Shown here piece by piece: positions 11,344 through 23,486 of a stretch of DNA of 64,000 bases. Numbering within the stretch: the stretch's first letter is position 1; each line of letters begins with the position of its first letter. Source of the stretch: Chrysoporthe austroafricana. Taxonomy: Eukaryota > Ascomycota > Sordariomycetes > Diaporthales > Cryphonectriaceae. The stretch is from the NCBI GenBank assembly GCA_001051155.2, contig JYIP02000004.1:3032383-3096382 (forward strand), read 5' to 3'. A program made the translations under genes and the position numbers. A model generated the notes under the pieces. That model searched no databases. It was not told where the DNA came from and saw nothing but the letters and a program-made list of their open reading frames with translations.

Positions 11344-11740
11344 CGCTGCTGGGGGGGGAGGTTGTTCGTAGCTCTTGCTTACGGACGTGTGCGGTCAACT
11401 CGCCATTGGGGGGGGCCCGGGGGGTCGGCTCGTGCAGGCAAGGCTGTGAAGGCGGCGTTGATCGGCGCAAAGTGGCCCCCCTGCCTACCGTGCTGTATAT
11501 AGACGCGCCCACACCCTTCCTTGCTCCTCTTGCCTCCGGGCTATACAACAGGGCAGCGCGGTGACGGCACCTCCGAGGATCCCGTCTTGCTTTTTTTTTT
11601 TTCTCTTCTTCTTCTCCTTTTCGGGAATCCCTCCCCTGCGCTTGCCCCGGCGGACAGCCACTCTGCGCTGCCAGCCCTTCGCGGTAGGCCGGACGGTAAT
11701 ATGCGATCGCGGTTCGCGACGAGGGGAGGGGGTGTTGCAC

Positions 11741-11776
11741 CCTCTCTCTCTCTCTCGCTCTCGCTCTCTCACACGC

Positions 11777-11816
<40 letters not shown>

Positions 11817-11817
11817 C
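11741..11817. repeat. CT microsatellite in the C2H2 5' region
   Basis: Nearly uninterrupted CT dinucleotides, split by a short ACACGCGTA segment, about 400 bp upstream of the C2H2 start codon. On the gene's strand it reads as GA repeat. Confidence 0.85.
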
Positions 11818-12795
11818 TGAGCGCAAGAGGGAGGTATCCAGTGGTCCGCTGGTGGGCGGTGGGGGGAGGGGGGGCCGGCTGCTGATCAGGGAGGCGGGAG
11901 CCCGTGTGTGGGTGAAGAGAAAAAGCTGGGGCCAGGAGTGGAAAGTCGAGTCGCGGGGACGGTCGCAAGCACCGCAGAGCCCCAACCCTCAAGAGGCCTA
12001 GAGCACGGAGCGAAGCGGCGCACCCGAGCAGAGCCTCTCGCGGACCAGTATGGGGAAAGGTCTTGGCGCGACCTAGATTAGAATTGCGAAGGGCGGGGGA
12101 AGAGGGAGCGGTAAATTTGCTGGGACCAGAGGACCGGGGGGGAGGGGGGTCGCGGCAGGGATGGATGTGGACAGGAAAACCTTGGGAGCGAGGGCGCGGC
12201 AGAAGGTTGGTATGGGCGAGTCGCTGCGAAGGGGGGTCGAAGCTCTGCGCCCCCGGATCGCCTGACCTGGCCGAGGCCGGCTCAACTTTTATCAAGCGGC
12301 CCCAGGCGCCCCGTCTCCACGCTGTGTCTCGCTCTCTCGCTCTCTCGCCCTCGAGGGACCACGAGCAGGGAGGGCCCCGGGCGGCAGGCGAGCCCAGCGG
12401 CGGCGGCAGTAGTTCCGCACCAAGAAGGGCTCGTGTGGCGTGCGTCCCGCCTGTCCACCTCGTCGCCGGTGCGAGGCGTGCAGGTGCGCTGCGGCCGACC
12501 AGATCGGCTCGAGCTGGCCGGGAAGGGCTAGGGCGGCGATCGGGCCTGACGGCGTGGTCGCAGCACCGCGTACCGTGCCGCACGTAGCAGGAGGTCGTAG
12601 GGCGGGCAGGGCACGGCAGGGCACGGCAGGGCTGGGAGGACTGGGAAGGCTGGGCTGGGCAGGGCAGAGCCTGATGAGGCTCTGTGGGCGATAAGACGTT
12701 CCCGAGTCTGTGTGTGGGTGTGCGTGGATGTGGAGCCGGCCGTTTGACGGGGACAGACAGCCTGCTTCTGTCACTGATCCTTCCGGTGGGCACCG

Positions 12796-12870
12796 TTCTT
12801 TTTCTTCTTCTTGCGCTCTCCCTTCCTCTCTCTCTCTCTCTCTCTCTCCCTCTCTCCCTCTCTCTTCTCC
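12796..12870. repeat. Second pyrimidine (CT/CTT) tract
   Basis: TTC and CT repeats, about 1.5 kb upstream of the C2H2 start. Same strand bias as the tract at 11741-11817. Confidence 0.8.
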
Positions 12871-13483
12871 CCGCTTCGTCTGCCCTGCGGTGGGGAAAAG
12901 GGCAGAAGGCAGGGCGGGCGGGCGTCTCCCAGAGCCTCGCGCGCGTGATTGTCTCGCCCCCCCTGGCCTCGCAGATCAGGTGATTGGAGGGGGAGAGAGA
13001 CAGGACGCAGGAGGCGGCGCGGGACAGGTCGGTCGAGGAGGCGGCGAGGGACAGGCGCAGGCGCAGGCTCCGGCTCAGGCGGCACGAGCAGGGCGAGGGA
13101 GGCGGAACGGGGGGGCTGACGAGGTCGAGGTGGGATGTCTGGCAGGGCGTCCGAGATAGATGAAGGGGCGGCCCAGGGAGCAGCAGCAGGGTCGGGGAAG
13201 GGCGCGAGGTCGTCGACAGGTCGATGTGTGCGCGGTACCAGAGACGAGACAAGAGGTCGAGACCTGTCTGGGCTCGAGGAGGGTCAAGCAAGGTTCGGTT
13301 CAAGCCAAGTCAGGCTCAGGCTCGGGCTGTGGGTGGCTCGGGCTCAGGTTCAGGTGCAGGTTCAGGTTCGGTCAGGCCCCATCTGGCTCACTTGGATTCG
13401 TCGTCGCCCATCTCACCGTACAACGTTGCAGCAACATGGAAGAGGGCAGGTGCAGGCGCACAGGATGACGGGCGGCTGGGCTG

Positions 13484-13540
13484 ATAGACAGACAGATAGA
13501 CAGACGGGCAGACAGGCAGATAGGCAGACAGCCAGAGACA
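13484..13540. repeat. GACA/GATA tetranucleotide repeat
   Basis: Imperfect run of GACA, GATA and GGCA units. Confidence 0.8.
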
Positions 13541-13784
13541 CAACGCACACGCGCAGGGACGCCGAGGGCAGTACGGATTACTGGGCAAGACGAAGTGGCA
13601 TCGAGGCTGGCGTACGGTATGGGTCCCTGGGCCTGGGCCTGGGCCTGGGGGGCCTGGGCCTGTCCAGTACGATGGTACATGCTACATGCTAGGTATACAC
13701 GGGTAGTAGCAGTACGAGGGAGGACTTGCCTCTCCTGGCGCTGGGGCTAGGCACGGCTGAGCTGGGCCCTGGGGGAGTAGGTAG

Positions 13785-13834
13785 GTGCTGGTGCTGCTGC
13801 CGCTGCTGCTGCCGCTGCCGCTGCTTCTTCTTCT

Positions 13835-13898
<64 letters not shown>

Positions 13899-13926
13899 CT
13901 GCTGCTGCTGCTACTGCTGCTGCTAC
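13785..13926. repeat. Long CTG/CTT trinucleotide repeat
   Basis: About 140 bp of CTG with CCG, CTT and CTA interruptions. The open frames through it (poly-Leu or poly-Cys) have no flanking coding signal, so it is taken as noncoding. Confidence 0.85.
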
Positions 13927-16136
13927 GTACTATGGCACAATGCAGCGGGCGAGTGCCTGCTCCTCATCTCGTCAGACCTGGCGGGTGAGGTGAGGACATG
14001 GCACGAGGGCAGGGGCCCTTTGGGGGCACGGCATGTGGGTGGTCGTGGTGGTGCGCTCCTCCTCCTCGACGCCCAGTGGTGCCCGCTTCCAGCAGGTAAG
14101 GTTCAGGTGCTGATCCGTGCCTGTTACTGTGCCTGTGGTGTGCCTGTGGTGCTGCTGGCAGGTACTGTGCTACCACAGCCCCATAGCACGGTGATACAGG
14201 CGGTACGTACAATACAGGGGAGACAGCGTCTCCAACGTCTCACCGTGCGACCCACCATCTCCAGCTGGGTCCCCCCCGCCACGGCCCCCGTCCCCTCGCG
14301 GATACGTACCTACAATAGCAGGTGAGATATGAGCCTCATTCGAGATTTGGTCATTTCTGTGTCTCGAGGCCGCCCCGAGACGTGCTCGCTGACTGGACCC
14401 CCCAGCGAGCCCCTGTGCCCTTCGCACGGCCGTGGCAATCTTAACCTGGGGCTTCTGGAGCCAGGCAGCAGCAACAACAACCCAGCGCGCCGTTTTGAAA
14501 CTGATCTCAGCGGGGCCCGCCAAACGAAACCTGATCGCCAGAAACATCCCCTCCCCCCCCCGAGAGGTACCAGTGCCTGCTCGGTACCCTTACCATGCCT
14601 ACCACACTACCGGGTACTGCTAAGTACTTACCCCCCCCCCAGTGCCCCCCCAAACAAGCACACACACCCCCTGCGCAGCTCCCGCACCTCGCTTCAGGCT
14701 TTTACCCCATGGGACCTGGGATGCTGTGGTGTGTGGGCTGGGCCGCCGGCGGGCTGCAGACCATTTGAGGCGATCACGCCGCTTCCTTTCAATTAAGCCG
14801 CATGAACGACATGCCGACGACACAAGAAAAAAAATGCAAACCAGACCACAACCACACACGCTGTCCTGTTCGAAAATTAGCACCATCTGGGCGAGGGGGG
14901 AGGGGATGGGGGCCAGCCTGTTCCTGCACCCACCACGCTGCTGCTTGCAATACTCTCGCCCTTCTCTCTCTCTCTCTCGTCACTCACTCGCTCGCTCACC
15001 CTCGTACTTGCTCACTCACCAGCTGGCGGCGGCGCCGGTGGTGTGCATCGCTGTCTCCCCCTTGACGGGCCAGCCTCAGCTGCTCCTCGGGGACGCACAC
15101 CCTGCCCTACCCTGCCTTTGCCTTATCTCGAGGCCCGCGGAAGAGTCTGCTTCCGGGCGCTCCCTGGCATCGCGTCACAGGCCCATCCACAGCAGATGAA
15201 GTGCATACATCCCTTGCTGGCGCCGAGGGCGAGGCGACAGCGGGGCCCACGACGGCCACGGTCCCCAGCTGACGGCTCCTGGGACGGCAGTGCCCAGTGG
15301 CCCACCAGCGGCAGAGCAGCAGCAGCCGCATCAGCATCAGCACCGGCGCCAGCTCCAGCGCCAGCAGCACCCCTCCATGCTGGACAGCCTGCGCGAGTCG
15401 ATTGGGCCACGGATGCCCAGGGCGGCGCCAGAGTGCGAGCGTGCGAGACCGCCGGCGTGGCAGCGTGCCAGCCCCAGAATCCGCGATGCTGCTTACTTGC
15501 GTCCAAAGGCAAGCCAGCAGCCCACACCTTGGGCAGAGAGAGGGGCCCGCCACCAACGAGCAGCCGGTGGTGATCTGCTCCCCACGCCTGCTTGCTACCA
15601 CCTCACGACTGTAAGCAGCGGGCTTGATGATCACTGGTGCCGGCACACCGCACGAGGCCTCCAGGACGCAGGACGGCAGGGGCCCTGTTAATATCCCTCG
15701 CAATGCATGCGACTCTATCTCCGTTCCCGACGGCGAGAGGGCGGCATGAAAACCAATCTCCCCTTGATTCCTCACGGATGACGATGCCCAATACCTACCT
15801 TCCTTACTCACAATGCCACTTATGGATGGATGGTACATGCCTCGGCTGGCAGGCTGGCCGAACCCCCCCCCCCAGCGCGAACAGGCGTGGCGTGCCAGGC
15901 CGGTCGGTGGGCGAGCATGGCACGGATGGATCCCTTGCCGGGCCTGCGTGCGTGCGTGCGTGCCGCTGCTACCTAGTACTTCCAGAACGTTGAATCCGCT
16001 CGCTGGGCCCACAGGCAGCCTCTCTGCCTCCGTTCCTGACAGGGGCCATGCGCGAGAGGCCATTGGCCCGTCAGCGGCCCATGCAGGAAGCCCCACGGCC
16101 AGCTCGCCCCGACCTGCTCGGTGCCCAGTACGCAGT

Positions 16137-16178
16137 ACTACTACGACGGCGACGACGACTACTACCACTACTACTATA
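16137..16178. repeat. ACT/ACG trinucleotide repeat
   Basis: Mixed ACT and ACG units in noncoding DNA. Confidence 0.7.
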
Positions 16179-19100
16179 TACAGTAAGTGTGGTACTAACC
16201 AAACCATGCAGCACGACTTAGGGTACAGCCCCCCTGTCGCTTCTCCTCCCCACGTTTTTTCCCTGGCAAATCCCTCCGGCGAATTTCTTCCTCCCCCCCC
16301 CCTTCGACCACCGCTCGACCAGTGCTCGGCCAACCGCCTCTGCTCCGGCTGCCCAGTGACCTCCGAGTGCTCCTCTGGTGTTTCCCACCCGAGATCCCAC
16401 CGGAGGGCCAATTTGCCACTGTGCCCCCGATGGGGATGGAGGTTGCGCTCCCCCTCCCAGGGGTTTTCGGCGCGGCACGAGGACAGCCTGCATCCCCCCT
16501 CGCGTGCCTCGGTTATACCCCTCGACGGGTGCTTGGCTTGCTACCTGATCTTGCATGCAAGTCAGTAGGTCGCAGCAGGAGGCCAAAAGGCCCGGCGACA
16601 ATACGCAGGCCCGGGGGAGGATCCTATCCGCTCGCCCCGGTCCCGACAGACCAATGCTGCCGCGCTGCCACCACGTACTGGCGTGCCTCTGGTCAGCTTT
16701 CGTCTCCTGCGTGTCTAGCTTATCTGCGCGCGAAGCTCGCCCGCTACGGTTGGGCACCCCCCCTATCTTCGCCAGCGCCGCTACCAATGGCAACCACCGG
16801 CACCCCCTCGCTTGCATGCTTGGGTGCGGGTGGGACTCGAGGGGGGGGGGCGGCGTCATATGGCCTACCGCATGCGGACAGTCTGTTCGTGCATCTTGCT
16901 TATGGGGGAGGTTGGGATGCTGGCTGCTGCCATGCAGCCAGCACCCCTCGAACCGGTCAGGGCCGCCCGTCCTCCCAAGCGCTCCAGGGAAGGGCCTCGC
17001 CGGGCCTTGCCGGGCCTGGGCGGTGCGGGCGCTCCAAGACAGCAGCGGCACGCGCGCAGCGGCGGCAGGGAGAAGAAGGTCGTCCGGGAGGCCAAACCAC
17101 CACCACCCTCACCCTCCGTCCGTCGTGTCTTCTGTCTGGGGGGCGGGGGGCCGCCGCCGCCGCCGCCATGCCATCTGATCCTCGTGTGGTGTGTCTGAAA
17201 AAAAGTGTCGCTCAGTGCCGCGTGGCTGAGCTCGACCACTCACGACGGACGGCTGTCACGATAATTGTAACCACCACGTTACCGCAAACGGCCTAGTACG
17301 CATCGCTCAGCCTCAATCCTACCCGGTCCAATGAATCCCAACAGCCCGCAGGTCTCTTCCCCCCCAGCGTCGTGCAGTGCCGTCAAGCAAGCTGCCCGCC
17401 GCGGCATCCCACGGCGGAAGGGGGGGGGGGCTCCCAGGTACCTCGTCGTACTCGGCTGTCTGTGACACCTCTGCTCCCCCCTCCCCCCAAAAGGCCCTTG
17501 GACCGTTTGGCCTGCGGCGCTGGGGCGTCGGATGGCAGCCCGGGCTCTCCATCTTCTCCCTTCGGCTGTCATCAAACCCCGACAAGGGAATTATTGGTCC
17601 TTTCGCCATTTCCTGTTCCCCCAACCACCCACAGGTCCGCTGCTTGACACTGCAGGATAGCACCCCCGCTAGTACGGCCGCTTGCGCCTATGCCAATGAG
17701 GCTCTGAGCAGGGTTAGGTAGGTACCGGAAGTCGCTCATCGAGTCCGGTGCAAGCATCGTCAAACCGGACAATCTAAATGCATCAGGGTTCGTCCTTCGG
17801 TAATCCTCCGTCGGCTTTATAGGCACCCGGGGCTCCTGGGGCATACCAGAGCTTCTCTCTACCAGGGCCAGCACTCCCCCCTCCTCCTCCTTCCTCCTCC
17901 CTCCTCCTTCTTCCTCCCCCTCCTCTTCCTCCTGCTGCTCCTGCCGTGCCGGTCTCATACTACGTGGTGAGGAGGAGGAGGATATGCCCAGCGGACAGAC
18001 AGATCCACAAGCGTGCAGAGACGGCAAGCACCGGGCGGGCCAGCTCGTATCGGCGGCAGCAGCTTGCAGCAGCGGCGGTGTGCGGTGTGTGTGAGGGTAG
18101 CGCAGGTCGGACAGGGCTTCGAGAACGAGATGCACCCGCCCAGCGGCCGATGGATCCGATGATCCCGTCAAGTGACGAGACGGGGCCTTGTCACGCCTGA
18201 CAAATGCCGCGGAGACCAACCCGCCGAGAGCCCAGCTCTCGCCCTACCCGCGTGTGGGCTGGCTCCCGGGGGGTTTTTTCCTTGGAGGGGGGGGGAGTGG
18301 GAGGGGAGGGGGTTGTTTCTTTTTTGTTCCTCAGCCGCTTATGGCGGAGCCCGGACCAGCTTGAGCCGCAACTGGACGTCCTGCGTTCCCTGGGAACCGC
18401 CTGCCTGCCATCTGTTCCCGCAGCCAGGGCGCAACACGAACCTTATGTGTGGCGTGCCGCATACCCTGAACTTTCTTACCTTCCCTGCGAGCACGCGCGT
18501 CGCGAGCCGTGTTCAGCTGCCTTCGGGACTGCGTAGAAGGGAGAAAAAAAAAAAAAAGAAACCAGGGGGGGGACGCAATGTGCCTGTGACAGCGGCGCCA
18601 CGACCTGAAGGGCACCGACCGGTCAAGATAGGATCGACGGTTCAGCGCAGCGCCAAGAGAGAGAAGTGGCCTGAGGTCGGCGATTTTGAGTTCGTATCTC
18701 CCTGGTCCATACATATCTCTGCCCTCCAGAAGGCCCCCATTCTGTCCCATACCGGTGTTCCTGTGTATAAATTACCCACCCAGGCCGGGAGGGGCGCACC
18801 ACCTACCACCATCTGCGTCCAATGCGAGGAAAGGATCTGCACGCCCCGGCTGGCCTTGGGCGGTGCTGGCCTGGCCTGGCCTTTCGTCGAGTCGCAGCAC
18901 CACCACCTCACATCCGAACACCACCACCACCACCAGCAAGGGGCCCCCCACCGGCCCGGCGACCTTCGCCTCGAACCGCGGTGCTGTGTCCTCCTGCCCC
19001 CCCCCCTCGGTCGGGCTCTCACGAGCAGCGGCGGGCGCCCTTCATCTCGCCTCGCGGCGGGCTGTGCGTGCGTGAGGTGCGTGCGTGCGTGGACCGCGGG

Positions 19101-19947
19101 CGGCCAGTCCGCCCCGCGAGAGCCTCGCGCGGCAGGGCCAGCGCGCGCAGGTGCGCGGGGGTCTGTCTGATGGGTGATCACGGCAGGGCGCCGGTGCTCA
19201 CGCGCCCCCCCCCCCAGGGACGAACGAAAGTGGAAGCAGGATACGAAAAAGAGTAGAACGATTTTTTGACCTTTCTTGCTTGTATGATGATTGAAGTATC
19301 TAGGGCCCCCTCCCCGTAGAGGCAAATCGAAGGAGGAAAGAGGACGCCTCAAAACGCGCGACGCCGGCGAACCCGTCATAGAACTCCCGCCCCCCCCCCT
19401 CTTTTTCCCGCCGGGCTCCGCGCCTTCAAAGCAATAACTGGGAGAATACAGAGATTGGGGGATATGCTCCTATTTTTTTGTGTCTTTTTTCCTTTTCCTT
19501 TCTTCCTCCGGATGTAATAGTCAGCGCAGCTAGGGCGGTAGCACCTCTGCGCCGTAGCTGTCCTGTCGCGTAGTCTGCTGCGTAGGGCGGGCCTTGCGTG
19601 TAATCTGCCTCGTAGAGCTCATCCATCGGGCTTCTTCGCCCATATACCACAGGATGCCAACTAGCAGTGCCGTCCTCGACCCAACGAGGTCTCGCACGCG
19701 ATCACAAGTGTCCGCCAATCCCAATCTAGATGAGCCCGCAGGACCTGAGCTTGGCCGCGCCCAGGCCGTCGAGCCCGTTGTGCGTGCAGGCCGAACCCAG
19801 TCAAGATGCCGCGCCCGACGGAGGGCCGCCAGCCCTAGCACGCAGCCACCCAGCGCTACGACGGCGCCCGCCCGCCACCACGAGGCCATCACCGGTCATC
19901 CCACCGCCAGGAGCAAGGCCGGGCCCGGGCAGGGGGGAGTGGGGGCC

Positions 19948-22900
19948 CTACCCCCACCGCGAGCCCTCCCTCTCAGCCTCAAGCCTCTTCATCCGCGCCT
20001 CCTCATCGCCGTCGTCCGCCTTCGCCGCCCCCGTCCCCGTAGTCGCCGCCGCCGCAGCAGCAGCCTCCCCGCCGCGCCGCTTCCTCTTGCCTCCGCGGGC
20101 CGCGGCCCCCTCAGCCCCGTCGTCGCCGCGCCGCTTCACGCCCCCGCCCCCGAGCCCTGCCAGCCGCTGCGTCTCCTTGAGCAGCCTCTCGCGGTTCCGC
20201 GCCTCGCGCTCCGCCGCATGCGGGTCGCGTGGTCCAGACGGCGGCGCGCGACGGTCCGCGGCCGGGCCCCGGGGCGGGACCTTGGTGGTGGTGGTAGTGG
20301 TGGTGGCCGCTGGCTGGGATCCCCCTTTGGCGGCGCCGTTATTGTTGTTGGTGGTGTTGAAGATGGAGAAGTTCTTGGAGATGCCGCCCCTCGGCCCCGT
20401 CGGCGGGTTGAACTCCCTGGCCTCGGCCGCCGCCGTGGCGGGCGCCGGCTCCGTCGGCGTGGGGGCCTCCGCGGTGCTGTGCTTGCTGCCGCGGCGCCGC
20501 CCCCGCCCGCGGTCGCGCTCCCGCTCGCGCTCCCGGTCCCGGTCCCTGTCGCGCTTGCGGTCGCGGTCCTTGCCCTCCCGCTCGCGGTCGCGGTCGGACC
20601 GGTCGGAGCGCTCGTGGTCGCGGTCGCGCTCCCTGTCCCGGTCCCGGTCGCGGTGTCTCGCCCTGCGCTTGGCGTCGCGGTCCTCCTCGGTGTCCCGGTC
20701 GCGGTCGCGCTCGCGGTCCCTGTCGCGGTCCCTGTCCCGCTCGCGCCGCTTCTCCGCGTCGCGGTCCTTCCGGCGACCCGCCCTGCGCGACCCGGCCGGC
20801 GACGCGGACCGCGACCGGTCGCCGTGCCTTTCGTCCCTGGGCGGCCGCGGCTCGTGCTCGTCGTCGCCGCCGCCGCCGTCGTTGTCGTCGTGGCGCCTCT
20901 TGCTGCCGCGGTGCCGCCGCCGGCGGTCCCTGTCGTGCTCGCGCCCGGCGTCCTCGTCCGAGCGGTGGGCCCTACGCTTCCGGTCCCTGCGCTCGCGGCT
21001 GCGGCTCCGCGACCGCGACCGGGCGTCGTCGTCGGCGGCGCGGCGGTCCCGGTCCCGGCGGCTGCGGTCCCGCCCGGCCGGGCTGCGGCTGCGGCTGCGG
21101 CTGGTGGCCGTGGTGGTGGTGCGCTCGCGCTCGCGGCGGTGGTCGGGCTGCTGCTGCTGCTGCTGCTCGCCGCCGCGGCGCCGCCCCGTGCTCGCGCGCG
21201 AGTTACTCCTAGACCTACGGTGGTGGTCGCGGTCGCCGCTGTCCGCGGGCGCGGGCGCGGGCGCGGGCGTGGGCGCAGCGAGGCTGCTGCCGCTGGCGGC
21301 GGCGCTGCTTGGGACGCTGGGGCTCTGGACCCGGCTCGGCTCGTCGTCTGGGATCAGTCCCCGCGCGCGGAGGGTCAGCAGGCTAGTGTTCGGCAGGCCC
21401 TGGCGCATGGCCTTGGGCCCCTTGGGCGCATTCAGGGGCACGTCGGGCGCGGGGGCCGCGGGGGGCGGCATGGCCCCGAAGCTGGCCCCCCGCTGGTGAG
21501 CGCCGCCGAACGGGGGAGGCCCGTGGGGTCTCATACGCGGGTCGCCTGCGGCTGGGCCGCTGCCGGCTGCCTCACCGTCGGGGCCTGGCTGCACCGTCTC
21601 GATCGCGGACAGCTGCTGGCCGGCGCCCTCGACCTTGCCGTTCTCGGACGCGGCCCCGCCGCCGCCCGTCTTCTCTGCGTCCTGCTGGCCGCCGCCCTCG
21701 CCCGCCTGGGGGCGGATCGTGCGGCCGAACTCGTCCACGCTCTTCCCGCCCTCGCCTTCACCGGAGGATACGTTGTTCTGGGCAGAGGGGAGGACACCGG
21801 GGCTCTGGCCCGCCATGCTCGAGCCGTACTGCTGCTGCTGGTGCTGCTGCTGCTGCTGCTGCTGCTGCTGATGCTGCTGCTGCTGGTGGTTCATGTAATT
21901 CTGGCCCTGGAAGTTGCCCTGCTGCCCGTAGCCGTAGCCGCCGCCGCGGCCAAAGCTGCCGTACCCGCCACGGCCGCGGGCGCGGCCGCGGAAGTAGCCT
22001 CCTCTGCCGCCGCGGAAGTCATTGAACTGGTTGTGCGGGCCAAAATTACCTTGATTGTAGCCTGTGTGGTAGCCAGAGTTAAAATTTCCATAATCACCGT
22101 TACCCATGCCAGAAGCACTTGGATGATTGTAATTATTCTGGCCGTTATTCCATGATTGTGGTCCGTTCCAGTTCTCTTCGGAGCCAACACCGCCACTGAA
22201 CCCTCCCATGCCGCCGTTCATCATGCTCATGTCCATGCCTGGCGCACCGAAGCCACTGTTCATCTGGTACATGTTCATCATCGAGGGGTCCATGTTCATG
22301 CCGGGCATGCCTAGTCGATGGTCAGGTCAGCCTTGAGCGTGTCTTGTCGGTGGGAAGAGAAGGGTTAGGGACCTACCCATCATGGGAAAACCGAAGCCGT
22401 TGGGCGCCATTCCGTTCTGCATGGCCATCATCATCTGCATCTGGTTCATCTGGCCGAAGTCACCGCCACCGAGGTTCATGTTGGGGAACTGCCCGTTCAT
22501 TCCGTTCATTCCGTTCATTCCGCTGAAGCCAAACGCGTTCGGGAAGGCAGGCTTCTGCTGGTTGTCCACGTGATCGGCCTCGCCGCCCTCGCCTGGCTCC
22601 TCTGGCATTGCCTCGGCACCGTCCCCCTCCTCGTTCTGCTCGTTGCGCACCGCGAGCTGCAGCTCTCCGCTCTCGGCCCCTCCGGGGCCCTGTCCGCCAG
22701 CCGGTGCGGCCTGTTGGGTCGGGTTAGCACCTTGCTGCGGCGGATGCACCGGGTAGGACAGCACGTGGGGGCTCACCTCGTCCTCTGCAGCTGGCAGGGC
22801 CTCCTGGTCCTCCGCCGCGGCAGGGGCAGCGTCCTGGTCGGCGGAGGGGCCGCCCTCGGCAGCCTGCTCGCCGCCTTCCTGTGCTGCCGCGGCGTCCGCG

Positions 22901-23486
22901 GCGGGGGCGTCCTGTGCGGCAGGTGCCTTCTCGGTGGGCGCGGGGGTGACGCCGGGCCGCGCGTCGATGGGCGTGATGGGGGTGTTGGGCGTGAGCTCCT
23001 TGGCCTGGGAGCTGTCCCGCTTCTTCTCGGCGGTCTTGAGGAAGGCCCGCGTCGTCATGCGGAGCTTGTTGTTGGGCTTGCAGTCGTCGGCCGAGACCGG
23101 GGTGTGCTCGCAGACCGGGCAGGTGGAGGGCAGCGTCGTTTTGCCTTGCCGCCGTGCTGTCAGCCGCGCGTTTGAAGGACGAGAGGCAGGGCAGGGCAGG
23201 GCAGGGCAGGGCAGGGCAGGGCAGGGCAGGGGCAGCTGGGACTCACAGTTCTCGCAGATCATCTGCTCGCAACAGGGCGTCTTGAAGGCGTTCACTGCCA
23301 GCTTGCTGCAGATGGCGCAGCGGAGCTTGAAGGGCACCTCGTCCTGCGGCAGCGAGCTGGCGCACCAGAGAGGTCAGCACGGCCGACCGTGACAGGCACG
23401 CGTGAAGGAGCTGGGGGTGGCGAGCCATTGACGTACCTGATGAGCTCGGCCAGGGCGGGCGTCACCGTCACGTAGTTGGCGGCCAT
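19948..23486 (-). CDS. RING zinc-finger protein with RS/RD-, Q/N- and GR/GY-rich tails
   Basis: Probably an E3-ligase-like or RNA-processing factor; exact role unknown. Four exons: 23437-23486, 23247-23356, 22377-23144 and 19948-22310, giving 1096 residues. Domains in order: [15 protein letters not shown]; a compact RING/U-box-like finger ([16 protein letters not shown], then STCPVC) split by intron 2; an acidic Ala/Gln-rich region; a Met/Asn/Gly-rich stretch (repeated GMN); a GR/GY segment ([18 protein letters not shown]); poly-Gln; and a very long Arg/Asp/Glu/Ser-rich tail like those of splicing factors. It ends [11 protein letters not shown]. The finger resembles that of the cleavage/polyadenylation factor Mpe1/RBBP6, but the DWNN domain that defines that family is absent. 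The Cys that spans intron 2 (T|GC) supports the chosen acceptor. RNA association and condensate formation are inference from composition. Confidence 0.85.
21829..21890. repeat. CTG/CAG repeat coding for poly-Gln
   Basis: In-frame within the RING gene; on the coding strand CAG units give a Gln/His tract. Length variation would keep frame. Confidence 0.9.
23185..23232. repeat. GGCAG pentanucleotide minisatellite inside intron 2 of the RING gene
   Basis: About nine tandem GGCAG units (CTGCC on the gene's strand) fill roughly half of the 102-nt intron at 23145-23246, next to the splice donor. The repeated CCCTG pyrimidine pattern does not add a competing AG. Confidence 0.85.

Larger units (their letters stand above)
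11344..19947. other. Long gene-poor, repeat-rich region upstream of the C2H2 gene
   Basis: About 8.6 kb without a recognisable gene between the C2H2 start and the 3' end of the RING gene (both on the minus strand). It holds CT, GACA/GATA, CTG, GGGCCT, ACT/ACG and GCGT simple repeats. Long open frames here (for example 11291-13303 on the minus strand) are biased translations of GC- and CT-rich sequence with no family motifs. It may include a long promoter and 5' leader or noncoding transcripts. One small minus-strand frame at 19530-19892 could encode a short membrane protein (see findings). Confidence 0.5.

Noticed and set aside
11291..13303. 670-residue minus-strand frame upstream of the C2H2 gene
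   Set aside because: Composed of CT-repeat-derived Glu/Arg and Pro/Ser sequence with no conserved segment; looks like chance openness of GC-rich DNA.
19594..22155. 853-residue plus-strand frame over the RING gene
   Set aside because: Antisense shadow of the RS/RD-rich tail; hydrophobic low-complexity, no motifs.
23247..23486. RING gene as Mpe1/RBBP6 ortholog
   Set aside because: The finger is similar but the N-terminal DWNN domain that defines that family is absent.
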